Below are positions 8,789 through 17,682 of a stretch of 64,000 nt of DNA, piece after piece. The notes beneath the pieces were generated by a model. That model was given only the letters and a program-made list of their open reading frames with translations, had not been told where the DNA came from and did no database searches. A program made the translations under genes and the position numbers. The stretch is taken from NCBI RefSeq assembly GCF_018282115.1, contig NZ_CP054306.1:2527488-2591487 (forward strand). Reading direction: 5' to 3'. Every line of letters starts with the position of its first letter. The first letter of the stretch is position 1. Origin of the DNA: Synechocystis sp. PCC 7338 (GTDB lineage Bacteria > Cyanobacteriota > Cyanobacteriia > Cyanobacteriales > Microcystaceae).

Positions 8789-10492
8789 TTATTTTTTCTG
8801 CATCAGTCGGTCTAACTTTTCCTGCACCGCCAACTTGACCAAAGAGCGCAGTAAAAAGAGACTAAATAACCCCGCCAGGCCAAAGCCAATTACAGCAAAG
8901 CGGGCATAGATTGTGGATAGTAATACCGTCGCCGACAGCAGAGTAAACCCTGTTAAGCAGGCAAAAATGAGACTTTTCAAGGCCAGATGAATTTTTTGCA
9001 ACAGGCGATCGCCTTCTGGGGAGCGGGTGGCAAACTGGAGCTCGCCCCGTTCTAATTTGGCGGTCAATTCCTGGAGAAATTGTTGGTTACGGGATGGTCT
9101 GTTCAATTGGTCGAGGGCAAATTGTTTAACCTGTTGCACCAGTGCCATGGCCAGGGAACGTTTGGGTTGGGCAACGGTGACGCTTTGGATGAAGGGCTGA
9201 CTGGCGGCGATTAAATTATAGCGGGGGTCTAAGGCCCGGGCGATGCCATCTAGGGTGGAGATGGATTTTAAAATAAAGGTCATTTGGGGAGGTAAGCGGA
9301 AAGGTTGTTGTTGAAACATGGCATAGACCTCTTCCCCCACTTGGTCAAAAGCTTTAATATCAATTGGTTTGTCCCGAAAGTTATCGAGCAAAAAATTAAT
9401 AATTCTTTTGACGGGACTGAGATCCCCTTTGGGCTCCACTAGACCCATATAAATTAAGGCTTCCAATACCTGGTTAGCATCCTTTCTCAGCACAGCGAAA
9501 AAGGTTTGTATCATTTGATCCTTGGCAATGATTTTTACCTCCGCCATGGTGCCAAAATCATAAAAAATCAAATCCCCTTGGCTATCCACCGCCATGTTAC
9601 CCGGATGGGGATCGGACTGGAAAAAACCGTCAATGAGTAGTTGCTTTAAATAGGCACAAATGCCCGTTTGAATGACTAAATCTAAATCAATGCCAGCGGT
9701 TTCCAGAGCTTGGCGATCATCCACCTTAATGCCTGGTAAATATTCCAGGGTTAAAACCATGCGAGTAGTATATTGCCAATAAATTTCTGGCACTCTGACC
9801 CGGGGATAATCAGCAAAATTTTGGCGGAATTTCTCTGCGTTTTTTCCTTCGTGGATGTAATCAATTTCTAAAAACAGTAGGGAGAAAAATTCTTGATAAA
9901 TGGCTTCAACTTCATATTTTTGGGCCAGGTTTCGGAATCCAGGCAACCATCGTTTGGCCAGCCGTAACGTTTGATGTAAAAGCTCAAAATCTAGATTTAA
10001 TAAACTGTCCAACCCTGGTCTTTGTACTTTCACCACCACCGCTTCCCCCGTGGGTAATACGGCCCGATGCACCTGGCCTAAACTGGCCGATGCCAGGGGA
10101 TTAACCTCAAATTGTTGAAAAATTTCGTCGATCGCCCCATGTAATTCCTGTTCAATAACGGCGATCGCCTGCCGGGAATCAAAGGGGGGTACCCGGTCTT
10201 GGAGTTGGGTAAAGGCCTGGATATATTCAGCGGGAATAATGTCGGCCCTGGTGGAAAGGGACTGACCAATTTTGATAAAAGTGGGGCCCAAATAAAGTAA
10301 TTGTTGCACCAACCATTGGGCCCGACGATAGCGCCGTTGGGCAGAGTGGGGAGCCGTGAGCCGGTCCCACCACAAAAAGAACGCAAATAAAAGAAAAACT
10401 CTAGTGACCGCCAGTTGTCTGCGCCAGGGCCTACGGGACCATCCCGACCAACTGAGGGGCCGATCTGCCGCCGGTTGCGAAATGAGCATCAT
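8789..10492 (-). CDS. ABC1/UbiB/AarF-family atypical protein kinase
   Basis: A 567-residue member of the ABC1 (ADCK/UbiB) family, corresponding to sll0095 of PCC 6803 as I recall. Family motifs appear in order: KxGQ (FIKIGQSLSTRADIIP, about residue 75), the Ala-rich loop (ASLGQVHRAVL), the VKVQRPG lysine, the catalytic QSDPHPGN motif and the metal-binding DFG (IFYDFGTMAE). Two hydrophobic helices near the C terminus probably anchor it to a membrane. In plastids such kinases are tied to prenyl-lipid (quinone, tocopherol) metabolism and photosynthesis stress; here the substrate is unknown. ATG 10492 follows the histidine kinase stop by 14 bases, so the two form an operon. There is no clear Shine-Dalgarno. 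Confidence 0.88.
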   Translation of the reverse strand: MMLISQPAADRPLSWSGWSRRPWRRQLAVTRVFLLFAFFLWWDRLTAPHSAQRRYRRAQWLVQQLLYLGPTFIKIGQSLSTRADIIPAEYIQAFTQLQDRVPPFDSRQAIAVIEQELHGAIDEIFQQFEVNPLASASLGQVHRAVLPTGEAVVVKVQRPGLDSLLNLDFELLHQTLRLAKRWLPGFRNLAQKYEVEAIYQEFFSLLFLEIDYIHEGKNAEKFRQNFADYPRVRVPEIYWQYTTRMVLTLEYLPGIKVDDRQALETAGIDLDLVIQTGICAYLKQLLIDGFFQSDPHPGNMAVDSQGDLIFYDFGTMAEVKIIAKDQMIQTFFAVLRKDANQVLEALIYMGLVEPKGDLSPVKRIINFLLDNFRDKPIDIKAFDQVGEEVYAMFQQQPFRLPPQMTFILKSISTLDGIARALDPRYNLIAASQPFIQSVTVAQPKRSLAMALVQQVKQFALDQLNRPSRNQQFLQELTAKLERGELQFATRSPEGDRLLQKIHLALKSLIFACLTGFTLLSATVLLSTIYARFAVIGFGLAGLFSLFLLRSLVKLAVQEKLDRLMQKK

Positions 10493-10506
10493 CAACGGAG
10501 GAAAAA

Positions 10507-11880
10507 TTATTCAGTCGCCCCAGACTCCGGAATCATTAAGGTAAAAGTTATTACGCTCTGGCCTGGCTGGCGGGAGGGCTTTCCGACAACGCTGATCTTA
10601 CCATTGAGTTGCTCAATTAAAGTGCGGACAATGGTTAACCCTAACCCCACCCCGGCGATCGCCGAATCAATGGCCCATTGCTCCCGATAAAAGGGATCAA
10701 ATAAATGTTGGAGATTTTGGGCATCTATGGCCACCGTATGGTTACTAAAAGTGCATTTAACTTTTTTTTTTACTTCCACTGCAGTTTGGTCGAATTGTTC
10801 TACGGTGACAACAATAGGGCTGTCAGCCACAGAAAATTTTTGTGCATTAGTTAACAGTTCTTGGAAAATTTGCCGCAAACATTTATCGTCGGCGGCCACG
10901 GAATTAATTTCATGGTCGTAATGGAGTTCTATTTTGTGATTATCTTTATTCAAGGGGGGAGCGTTTTCAATCGTCTCCTTTAGTAAGGAAATTAGCTCCA
11001 AGTTTTGTATTTGTAGCTTGTTATCCTCTTGCTTGAGTTGTTTTAATTGTAAAATTTTGCTGTTAATATCATTAAGTTTATGCCACGCTTGATCAATGAT
11101 TTCTAATCTTTGCTCTAGTTTTTCTGGAGTGGGGGGAGTAGAGCGTAAAGTGGCAACTACCATGCGAATGGTGGCCAGGGGGTTACGGGTCTGGTCACTC
11201 ATGATGGTAATGATATTGTTAATTAATTTCTCATTCCATTGTTTTTGTTGTTCTAATTGCCGATGACTGGCTTCATACCAGATTTTTAAAATTGGGCTTT
11301 CTTCAAAAAAATTACGGGAGGAATGGGGGGTGCTGGTGGGATCATATTCAGCAAGATTAATAGAAGATAAATCCTGCAACAATTCATCGTTAGGTAACTC
11401 AATTCCTGATAATAATTGGTTAATCATTCCTAAGTCACCCTGAAGCTTTTGTAAAGGAAATTGCCGCTTTTTTGGCATCGATTTCCCCTTAACCGGGCAA
11501 CTATGCACCGTTAAAATTAGCCCATTTTCCCGTCCTTGGAAAAACGTTTTAATACCCTCCACTCTGGGGTAAGGAAGATGAAAAAATTCTTGCCACAATG
11601 GCCATTCTTCCATCCCTAGCGTTAATCCTTCACCATTGGCGATCGCCTCCATGGTCTGGGGGGGGCAATCCCGCCAAAAATCCTCACTGGGCCAACGGCC
11701 ATGCTTGCCGGCCAAGGACCAAAACCAAGGCTGTGCCTGTCCCACCACCCAAACCACCACCTCGGACTGTAGGGCCAGGGCTAATTTCTGGGCTAGCAAA
11801 ACAGGCACCGGTTGGTTCCCTGGGGGAAGACAAACGAGATCAATGAGGGACTTGCCAAGGGAAGCAAAGTGGTTTGCCAT
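10507..11880 (-). CDS. hik37: Two-component histidine kinase-like protein (Hik37-type) lacking the conserved His
   Basis: A 457-residue soluble protein corresponding to sll0094 of PCC 6803 as recalled. Residues about 1-130 form a GAF-like sensor region. A dimerisation helix pair follows at about 205-270, then a HATPase_c domain with the N box (FQELLTNAQKF), the F box (LFDPFYRE) and the G2 box (GVGLGLTIV). In the H box the usual MSHELRTPL reads MSDQTRNPL, so the phospho-accepting His is Asp (codon GAC at 11196-11194). The G1 box DxGxGI is also eroded (SNHTVAID). It may be a pseudokinase or ATP-binding scaffold. ATG 11880 is preferred to an upstream in-frame TTG. It is co-transcribed with the ABC1 kinase downstream. 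Confidence 0.82.
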   Translation of the reverse strand: MANHFASLGKSLIDLVCLPPGNQPVPVLLAQKLALALQSEVVVWVVGQAQPWFWSLAGKHGRWPSEDFWRDCPPQTMEAIANGEGLTLGMEEWPLWQEFFHLPYPRVEGIKTFFQGRENGLILTVHSCPVKGKSMPKKRQFPLQKLQGDLGMINQLLSGIELPNDELLQDLSSINLAEYDPTSTPHSSRNFFEESPILKIWYEASHRQLEQQKQWNEKLINNIITIMSDQTRNPLATIRMVVATLRSTPPTPEKLEQRLEIIDQAWHKLNDINSKILQLKQLKQEDNKLQIQNLELISLLKETIENAPPLNKDNHKIELHYDHEINSVAADDKCLRQIFQELLTNAQKFSVADSPIVVTVEQFDQTAVEVKKKVKCTFSNHTVAIDAQNLQHLFDPFYREQWAIDSAIAGVGLGLTIVRTLIEQLNGKISVVGKPSRQPGQSVITFTLMIPESGATE

Positions 11881-11994
11881 TCGTACAATCAACAAATTGG
11901 ATAACTTTCGCGCACCAGCTAACTCCCCAGGATATGGGTAAAAATTGGCTTCTGACCCCAGTATAATTCCCTAAATCTAAGGAGTAATTATGGT

Positions 11995-12672
11995 ATGTTG
12001 GGGGGCAACGGCAATAGGTCAAGGCAGGGAAAACCGGTGTCCACACCAAAAATTTTGGCAGTAGTTAACGGCAAGGGCGGCGTTGGCAAAACCACAACCG
12101 CAGTTAACTTGGCCGCGATTTTAGCGGAAAAGCGATCAGTACTTTTGGTAGATGCGGATCCCCAAGGCTCTGCTAGTTGGTGGGTAGAACGCAGTGGCGA
12201 CAAGATGGGTTTCCACCTCAGCCAAGAAAATAATCCCCAGGCGTTGAAGGATTTGCCCCTGGTAGGTGACTATCAAATTATCGTAGTGGATACGCCCCCG
12301 GCCCTCCGTTCTGAGGCCTTGAGAACGGTCATTGGCCTAGCTGACTATCTAGTATTGCCCACGCCCCCGGCCCCCATGGATTTGACGGCGTTGATCGACA
12401 CAGTAAAAACCGCTGTTAATCCCCTAATGGTGGCCCATCGGGTGCTGTTGACCAAGGTGGACTCCCGCAGTCTGAATGAAACCTTGGAAGCCCAAAATAC
12501 CCTCCTAGAACTGGGTATTCCTGCTTACCACGCTTTTGTGCGGAGCTATAAAGCCCATGAGCGGTCTGTGTTGGACGGTATGGCCATTACCCAATGGAAG
12601 GGCAAACATGCTAAGGAGGCTCAATCTGATTATCGACGGGTAGCGGATGAACTTTTGCGGGAATTACTCTAG
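11995..12672 (+). CDS. ParA-type ATPase, probable carboxysome-positioning McdA
   Basis: A 225-residue ParA/MinD-family ATPase. It has the deviant Walker A KGGVGKTT (about residues 24-31), Walker A' [12 protein letters not shown], and Walker [13 protein letters not shown]. There is no DNA-binding N-terminal domain and no ParB nearby. Instead the next gene encodes a small coiled-coil protein with a near-terminal Trp, the arrangement of type 2 McdA/McdB systems that space carboxysomes over the nucleoid. The start at ATG 11995 is supported by TAAGGAG (11978-11984); GTG 12040 would also leave the domain whole. A TATAAT at 11962-11967 may be the -10 box. It corresponds to slr0110 of PCC 6803 as I recall. 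ParA assignment is sure; the McdA role is inference. Confidence 0.85.
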   Translation: MLGGNGNRSRQGKPVSTPKILAVVNGKGGVGKTTTAVNLAAILAEKRSVLLVDADPQGSASWWVERSGDKMGFHLSQENNPQALKDLPLVGDYQIIVVDTPPALRSEALRTVIGLADYLVLPTPPAPMDLTALIDTVKTAVNPLMVAHRVLLTKVDSRSLNETLEAQNTLLELGIPAYHAFVRSYKAHERSVLDGMAITQWKGKHAKEAQSDYRRVADELLRELL

Positions 12673-12771
12673 GCTTGGAGCCGCGTTAATCAAAATTCAC
12701 CCAGTTTATTTTCCTAACCTAAACCCATAGCTTGATCATTAACTCTTATATTTCTAGATTTTCCCTTTGCC

Positions 12772-13314
12772 ATGGCCAGAAAAAGCTTATCGGATCTGCT
12801 CAAACAAGAAGTTAAAGCCCAATCCCAATCGGAGGTAAATGCTGATATTTCCCCTGCTCCAGATCTAACTTCCGAGGCATCTACGCCTGAGCCTGCAGCG
12901 GATTTAGCCCAGCTTAAAGCCCAGTTGGATACCATTAAGGCGGCACTGCAAGCAGAAAAAAGCCAGGGGGAACAACTCAAAGAACAGTTACAACAGCTAA
13001 ACGATCGCCAACGGCAAGAAAAGAAGGCCCAGGAAAAGGTTAAACAACTAGAACAAAGTTTAAAACAAGAACAGGCCCGGGTGAAAAAGCTCCAGAACGA
13101 AGTGCAATTGGTGGAGAAATTGCAAACAGAATTGACGGAAGAAAAAAATTTGGTGGGCAAACTGTATAGCAAAATTCAAGATTTGGAAGAGGACTTAACC
13201 CCCCCGACCAGCGCCGCCCTCACCACCCTGCCCAGAGCTATGCCTGTCCGTTATGTGGCCCCCAAACAGCCCTCCACCCATTTGAGTGATGAAGACATTG
13301 GCTGGTTTGATTAA
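12772..13314 (+). CDS. Small coiled-coil protein, McdB-like partner of the ParA ATPase
   Basis: A 180-residue hydrophilic protein. Residues 1-20 are basic (MARKSLSDLLKQEVKAQ). Residues about 25-45 are acidic and proline-rich. Residues about 46-145 form one long Gln/Lys/Glu-rich coiled coil. The tail ends DEDIGWFD with a lone Trp three residues from the end. McdB adaptor proteins of carboxysome positioning are described as having a coiled-coil, Q-rich centre and an invariant C-terminal Trp, and they are encoded directly after mcdA. All of that fits. The gene starts 99 bases after the ParA stop on the same strand. No enzyme motif or signal peptide is seen. A generic coiled-coil protein is the alternative. 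Confidence 0.65.
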   Translation: MARKSLSDLLKQEVKAQSQSEVNADISPAPDLTSEASTPEPAADLAQLKAQLDTIKAALQAEKSQGEQLKEQLQQLNDRQRQEKKAQEKVKQLEQSLKQEQARVKKLQNEVQLVEKLQTELTEEKNLVGKLYSKIQDLEEDLTPPTSAALTTLPRAMPVRYVAPKQPSTHLSDEDIGWFD

Positions 13315-13486
13315 CTGAAAACGAAATCCCTACCTACCACCACGGGCGATCGCTGAAATGGCCCTGGACAATGAAAATTTTTCTTCCCATGGGCTAGGAT
13401 TGTTTGCCATGGGTTCGCTGTGATTCAGCCAACCGTCTGGGATCAATGGCAAAGACAACACACCGATTCAAGTTAAGTCAGTGGTT

Positions 13487-14044
13487 ATGAGAAACGCTTT
13501 AACTATTTTTGCTTTACTCCTTTCGAGCACCGGCATTTTTGTTTCCTTGGCTAGGGAGGAGTTGCGCTGTCGAGTGGGGCTGAGCAGTACAGAATGTCCG
13601 CCGGCGATCGCCCAGCCGGAGAATAATGCTCCCCAGGATGGTGGTGCCCAATTGGTCAATTCCGGGTTGCATCCCATCATGCCCAGCGCAGAAAAGTCCG
13701 ATAAGACCCCTGGTGCCGCCGCTGAAACTGCCAAAGTGCTAGAAACGGAAACCACTGGGGCGATCGGTGAAAATCTGCTTCCTACTGGAGAAAGTCATGG
13801 AGACCCATCTCCCGACGCTACCAAAATCCCTTCTTCGCCTTCTCTCCATAGCCCCCTTGGTAACCCCATGGAGCAAAAAGCTGTGGACACCGCCATTATC
13901 AGCAACCCCTCTCCGAAAAAGACTTTACCCAGTGAAGCCCCCATTGCTCCCCCCGCCAGCAAAAATCCGGCAGAGGATCACCTTATTCAGGTTATTCCGG
14001 TGGAAGGGGCCGCTATTCCCGTAGCTCCAGGTCCCCAGGAATAG
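13487..14044 (+). CDS. Secreted proline-rich low-complexity protein
   Basis: A protein of about 185 residues that I do not recognise. Residues 1-20 (MRNALTIFALLLSSTGIFVS) look like a signal peptide or single anchor. The rest is rich in Pro, Ala, Ser, Glu and Thr with no predicted domain, and ends IPVAPGPQE. Two cysteines (LRCRVG, TECPP) near the N terminus could form a disulphide. GTG 13481 would add two residues. It may be a periplasmic or wall-associated protein. It lies between the McdAB-like pair and rpaA on the same strand with wide spacing, so it is probably its own unit. Confidence 0.65.
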   Translation: MRNALTIFALLLSSTGIFVSLAREELRCRVGLSSTECPPAIAQPENNAPQDGGAQLVNSGLHPIMPSAEKSDKTPGAAAETAKVLETETTGAIGENLLPTGESHGDPSPDATKIPSSPSLHSPLGNPMEQKAVDTAIISNPSPKKTLPSEAPIAPPASKNPAEDHLIQVIPVEGAAIPVAPGPQE

Positions 14045-14274
14045 GATCTAAAGATCTGGCAAAGGGGAAAGATCCTTGTCCTTACTCTCTTTAATTGACA
14101 AGCTTTGCAGTAATTTGGGTAATTTGCCAAGGAATATAGTTCAAACTAGTTACTTGAAACTATAAAAATCATTGGTCAAGAATAAAAAGCTAATGATTTC
14201 GGGCCTTGGCCCTTTAAAAGCTCTTATAATGGTTTGCGCCTTGAAATTATTTTGTTTTCCTTTAGTTCCCGCGC

Positions 14275-15000
14275 ATGCCTCGAATACTGATCATCGACGA
14301 CGACCCGGCAATTTCTGATTTAGTCTCCATTAACCTGGAAATGGCGGGCTACGATGTCCAACAGGCAGTGGATGGCATTAAGGGTCAAGCGTTGGCGGTG
14401 CAACTGCAACCGGATCTGATCATGTTGGACTTGATGTTGCCCAAAGTGGATGGGTTTACGGTCTGTCAACGGTTGCGCCGGGATGAACGCACGGCCGATA
14501 TTCCGGTGCTGATGCTAACGGCGTTGGGTCAGATCCAGGATAAAATTCAAGGCTTTGACTCTGGGGCCGACGACTACCTCACTAAGCCTTTTGACGTGGA
14601 GGAAATGTTAGCCCGGGTGAGAGCCCTACTGCGGCGCACGGATCGCATTCCCCAGGCGGCGAAACACTCAGAAATTCTCAACCAGGGGCCGCTAACCTTG
14701 GTACCGGAAAGATTTGAGGCGATTTGGTTTGGCAAAAGTATTAAGTTGACCCATTTGGAGTTTGAGTTGCTCCATTGTTTGTTACAAAGACATGGGCAAA
14801 CGGTTTCCCCCAGCGACATTTTGCGGGAAGTGTGGGGCTACGAACCAGATGATGATATTGAGACCATTCGGGTGCACATTCGCCACCTCCGCACCAAGTT
14901 GGAACCGAATCCCCGTCGACCTCGCTTTATTAAAACGGTGTATGGGGCAGGCTATTGTTTGGAACTGTCAACGGAAGAAGGGGGCGGTAGTCCAACGTAG
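14275..15000 (+). CDS. rpaA: Two-component response regulator RpaA
   Basis: A 241-residue OmpR/PhoB-family regulator corresponding to slr0115 of PCC 6803. Receiver domain at residues 1 to about 120: acidic pocket IIDDD at 6-10, phospho-acceptor Asp52 in [10 protein letters not shown], and the switch residues in LTALG and LTKPFD. The winged-helix DNA-binding domain is at about 135-235 ([34 protein letters not shown]). RpaA is the output regulator of the circadian clock and of phycobilisome coupling to photosystems. It lies upstream of pcyA, as in PCC 6803. A TATAAT at 14225-14230 may be its -10 box. Confidence 0.95.
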   Translation: MPRILIIDDDPAISDLVSINLEMAGYDVQQAVDGIKGQALAVQLQPDLIMLDLMLPKVDGFTVCQRLRRDERTADIPVLMLTALGQIQDKIQGFDSGADDYLTKPFDVEEMLARVRALLRRTDRIPQAAKHSEILNQGPLTLVPERFEAIWFGKSIKLTHLEFELLHCLLQRHGQTVSPSDILREVWGYEPDDDIETIRVHIRHLRTKLEPNPRRPRFIKTVYGAGYCLELSTEEGGGSPT

Positions 15001-15061
15001 GTTTTAGCTTAGTTTCCAACTCATTATTCCGATTGCTTTGCCCTAGATTTGAGTATTTACC

Positions 15062-15808
15062 ATGGCCGTCACTGATTTAAGTTTGACCAATTCTTCCCTG
15101 ATGCCGACGTTGAACCCGATGATTCAACAGTTGGCCCTGGCGATCGCCGCTAGTTGGGAGAGTTTATCCCTTAAGCCCTATACTTTACCGGAGGATTTGG
15201 GCTACGTAGAAGGGCGACTGGAAGGGGAAAAGTTAGTGATTGAAAATCGGTGTTACCAGACCCCCCAATTCCGTAAAATGCATTTGGAGTTGGCTAAGGT
15301 GGGCAAAGGCTTGGATATTCTCCACTGTGTGATGTTTCCCGAGCCCCTATATGGCCTGCCCCTATTTGGTTGTGACATTGTGGCGGGGCCAGCGGGGGTG
15401 AGTGCGGCAATTGCCGATCTGTCCCCCACCCAAGGCGATCGTCAATTGCCCGAAGCTTACCAAAAAGCATTGGCGAAATTAGGCCAGGCAGAATTTGAGC
15501 AACAACGGGAATTGCCCCCCTGGGGAGAAATATTTTCTGAGTATTGTTTATTTATCCGCCCCAGCAATGACACTGAAGAAGAACGATTTGTGCAACGGGT
15601 AGCGGATTTTTTGCAAATTCACTGCCACCAAGCAACGGTCGCCGAATCCTTGTCTGCAGCTCAAACATTGGAACACCGTCAGGGACAAATTCATTACTGT
15701 CAACAACAACAGAAAAATGATAAAACCCGCCGGGTACTGGAAAAAGCGTTTGGGGATGCCTGGGCGGAACGGTATATGAGCCAAGTTTTATTTGATGTTA
15801 TTCATTGA
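15062..15808 (+). CDS. pcyA: Phycocyanobilin:ferredoxin oxidoreductase
   Basis: PcyA reduces biliverdin IXalpha by four electrons from ferredoxin to phycocyanobilin, the chromophore of phycobilisomes and cyanobacterial phytochromes. The 248-residue product has the known active-site residues at the expected numbers: Glu76 (MHLELAK), His88 (DILHCVMF) and Asp105 (FGCDIVAGP). Length and sequence closely follow slr0116 of PCC 6803, with a few substitutions that argue for a sister strain. It follows rpaA by about 60 bases and may be read with it. Confidence 0.97.
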   Translation: MAVTDLSLTNSSLMPTLNPMIQQLALAIAASWESLSLKPYTLPEDLGYVEGRLEGEKLVIENRCYQTPQFRKMHLELAKVGKGLDILHCVMFPEPLYGLPLFGCDIVAGPAGVSAAIADLSPTQGDRQLPEAYQKALAKLGQAEFEQQRELPPWGEIFSEYCLFIRPSNDTEEERFVQRVADFLQIHCHQATVAESLSAAQTLEHRQGQIHYCQQQQKNDKTRRVLEKAFGDAWAERYMSQVLFDVIH

Positions 15809-16018
15809 CACTCCCTACTTTTAGCCAACATTACCTTTTTTAGGAAGATTTAAAGTCCTTATTCTACTATTTGTATGGGGTTAAATTAATCTAAATGGGG
15901 TATAGAGTAAAGTTGATTTTTACTGTTCAGAATGACTTGTTTGTTTAATCCCAATTGATCTTGATTTTGTTACTCTGAGTCCACTTCCACCGCAGTTATT
16001 CCAATTTGCGAACCAACC

Positions 16019-16444
16019 ATGGCCTACTGGTTATTTCAAGGCAATCCTAAGTACTATCGCATTCTTCAGGCCATTGAAGAGCAAGAGGAGCTGCCCTGGT
16101 TAGTGACCCGTTATGGCAAGGAAATTCAGGTTGGCGATCGGGTTTTGGTCTGGATGGCCGGGCCGGAAGCGGGGATTTATGCCATTGCCGAGGTAACTAA
16201 GTCACCGGAAATTCACACAGAGCTACCAGATGGGCAATATTGGCTCATGCCTGACCAGGCTAAGTTAGATAAACCGAGGGCACAACTCAGATTTCTACGC
16301 AAATTGCTGGGCCAACCCCTCCGCCGCCACGAACTTAAACAGGATCAAATTTTAAGGGATTTACTAGTTATTAGAGCGCCCAACAGCACCAACTTTCGGG
16401 TTACAGAGGAGCAATGGCAAAGGGTTTATAGTCTTAAGGGTTGA
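16019..16444 (+). CDS. EVE domain protein
   Basis: A 141-residue single-domain protein of the EVE family, a PUA-like fold often linked to recognition of modified nucleotides. Typical features are the opening MAYWLFQGNP, the core GDRVLVWMAGPEAGIYAIAEV and the C-terminal LRNSTNFRVT-like segment (here PNSTNFRVTEEQW). EVE proteins sometimes accompany restriction or defence genes, but none is adjacent here. The next gene is ctaA about 150 bases on. Function is not established. Confidence 0.8.
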   Translation: MAYWLFQGNPKYYRILQAIEEQEELPWLVTRYGKEIQVGDRVLVWMAGPEAGIYAIAEVTKSPEIHTELPDGQYWLMPDQAKLDKPRAQLRFLRKLLGQPLRRHELKQDQILRDLLVIRAPNSTNFRVTEEQWQRVYSLKG

Positions 16445-16590
16445 GTCGGGGAAATCTGAAGTAAATCTAAAGAATATCAATGCTGTAGCCAAGTTTTCTT
16501 TCCCCTGGGGAGAGTGTTGGTTAGAATCTGACGGTGACTGGGGTTTTTCTCCCCGCCCTTGCCCCCATTGTTGAGGTTGCAGATCAAACC

Positions 16591-17532
16591 ATGGCTGAGT
16601 CTATTCTCCCCAATGCCATTCGCTCCCAGAGTCAACCCCATGCTTTTGTCCAGATTCAGGTCTGGATTCGTCGACTGGTATGGAAGATTGTCATTGCCAC
16701 AGTGCTATTGATGGCAGTGGGCAGTGCCACCAGGGTGATGAATGCGGGGCTGGCTTGTCCTGATTGGCCTCTGTGCTATGGTCAATGGATCCCCAGTCAG
16801 CAAATGAATTTACAGGTGTTTTTAGAATGGTTCCACCGCTTGGATGCTGCTTTGATTGGTTTTAGCACCCTAATTTTGGTGGGTTTGAGCTGGTGGTTCC
16901 GTCGGGTTTTGCCCAGTTGGTTGCCCTGGGCCACCCTGGGATCCTTGGCACTGATCCTGGTGCAGGGATTATTGGGGGGGTTAACGGTGATCGAACTGCT
17001 ACGGTTTGACATTGTGACAGCCCATTTGGGGACAGCCATGGCTTTTTTAGGCTCTTTGCTGATCATTGGCCTCTGCTTGATGCCCTACCAAAGCAATCAA
17101 ACAGCCGGTAAGTTAAGGCCGGTGGCCTTGGCTAGCACCACTATCATTTATCTGCAATGTTTACTAGGGGGATTGGTGGGTTCCCAGTGGGCGGCCCATC
17201 AGTGTTTGGCGATCGCCGGCACGCAATTTTGCCAAGTGTTGCACAGTCATCTGTTGGGGGTTTTGCCAACGGCTTTGGGGGTGGCCATGACCTATTGGTG
17301 TACCAGGCGCACCCCTGCCTTGAACCCATTCCTACGTCAGTTGGGCAATGGCGCCCTGGCTCTGTTGGGGGGACAGATCTTATTGGGGGTTGCTACGCTC
17401 AAACTCCATTTACAAATTGAGCCCCTAACCGTAGCCCACCATACAGTGGGAATTTGTCTCTGGGCTACCCTATTGGCGATCGCCGTTTTAGCAGTGCGCG
17501 ACCATCGACCGACGACCCCCATTACAGCCTGA
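16591..17532 (+). CDS. ctaA: Haem A synthase CtaA (COX15 family)
   Basis: CtaA oxidises the haem O methyl group to the formyl of haem A for aa3-type cytochrome oxidase, in the plasma or thylakoid membrane. The 313-residue protein has about eight hydrophobic segments in two four-helix halves. The expected Cys pairs are present (CPDWPLCYG near residue 55 and CLAIAGTQFC near 206), as are conserved His residues (EWFHRLDAA, AHLGTAMA, HSHLLG, HHTVGI). ATG 16591 is chosen over an upstream in-frame GTG (16534) because homologues begin close to it. It is followed by ctaB, the haem O synthase of the same pathway. Confidence 0.92.
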   Translation: MAESILPNAIRSQSQPHAFVQIQVWIRRLVWKIVIATVLLMAVGSATRVMNAGLACPDWPLCYGQWIPSQQMNLQVFLEWFHRLDAALIGFSTLILVGLSWWFRRVLPSWLPWATLGSLALILVQGLLGGLTVIELLRFDIVTAHLGTAMAFLGSLLIIGLCLMPYQSNQTAGKLRPVALASTTIIYLQCLLGGLVGSQWAAHQCLAIAGTQFCQVLHSHLLGVLPTALGVAMTYWCTRRTPALNPFLRQLGNGALALLGGQILLGVATLKLHLQIEPLTVAHHTVGICLWATLLAIAVLAVRDHRPTTPITA

Positions 17533-17682
17533 TGGCAAAAATATTCAAATCTTTCTGGGGAGGGAAGTTCCTGCTGTTGCGGTCAATCTAACTGCTATTT
17601 TTTGTCCAGTTTGGGAAGACTCGCTTAAAATTCAAGAAAATTTTTTGCTCTTCCCCCTGCTTACCCTTTCTTTTGATTCTCT

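Noticed and set aside
12001-12672. ParA gene as a plasmid- or chromosome-partition system
   Set aside because: No ParB gene or parS-like repeats are adjacent, and the partner gene lacks a helix-turn-helix, so the McdA reading fits better.
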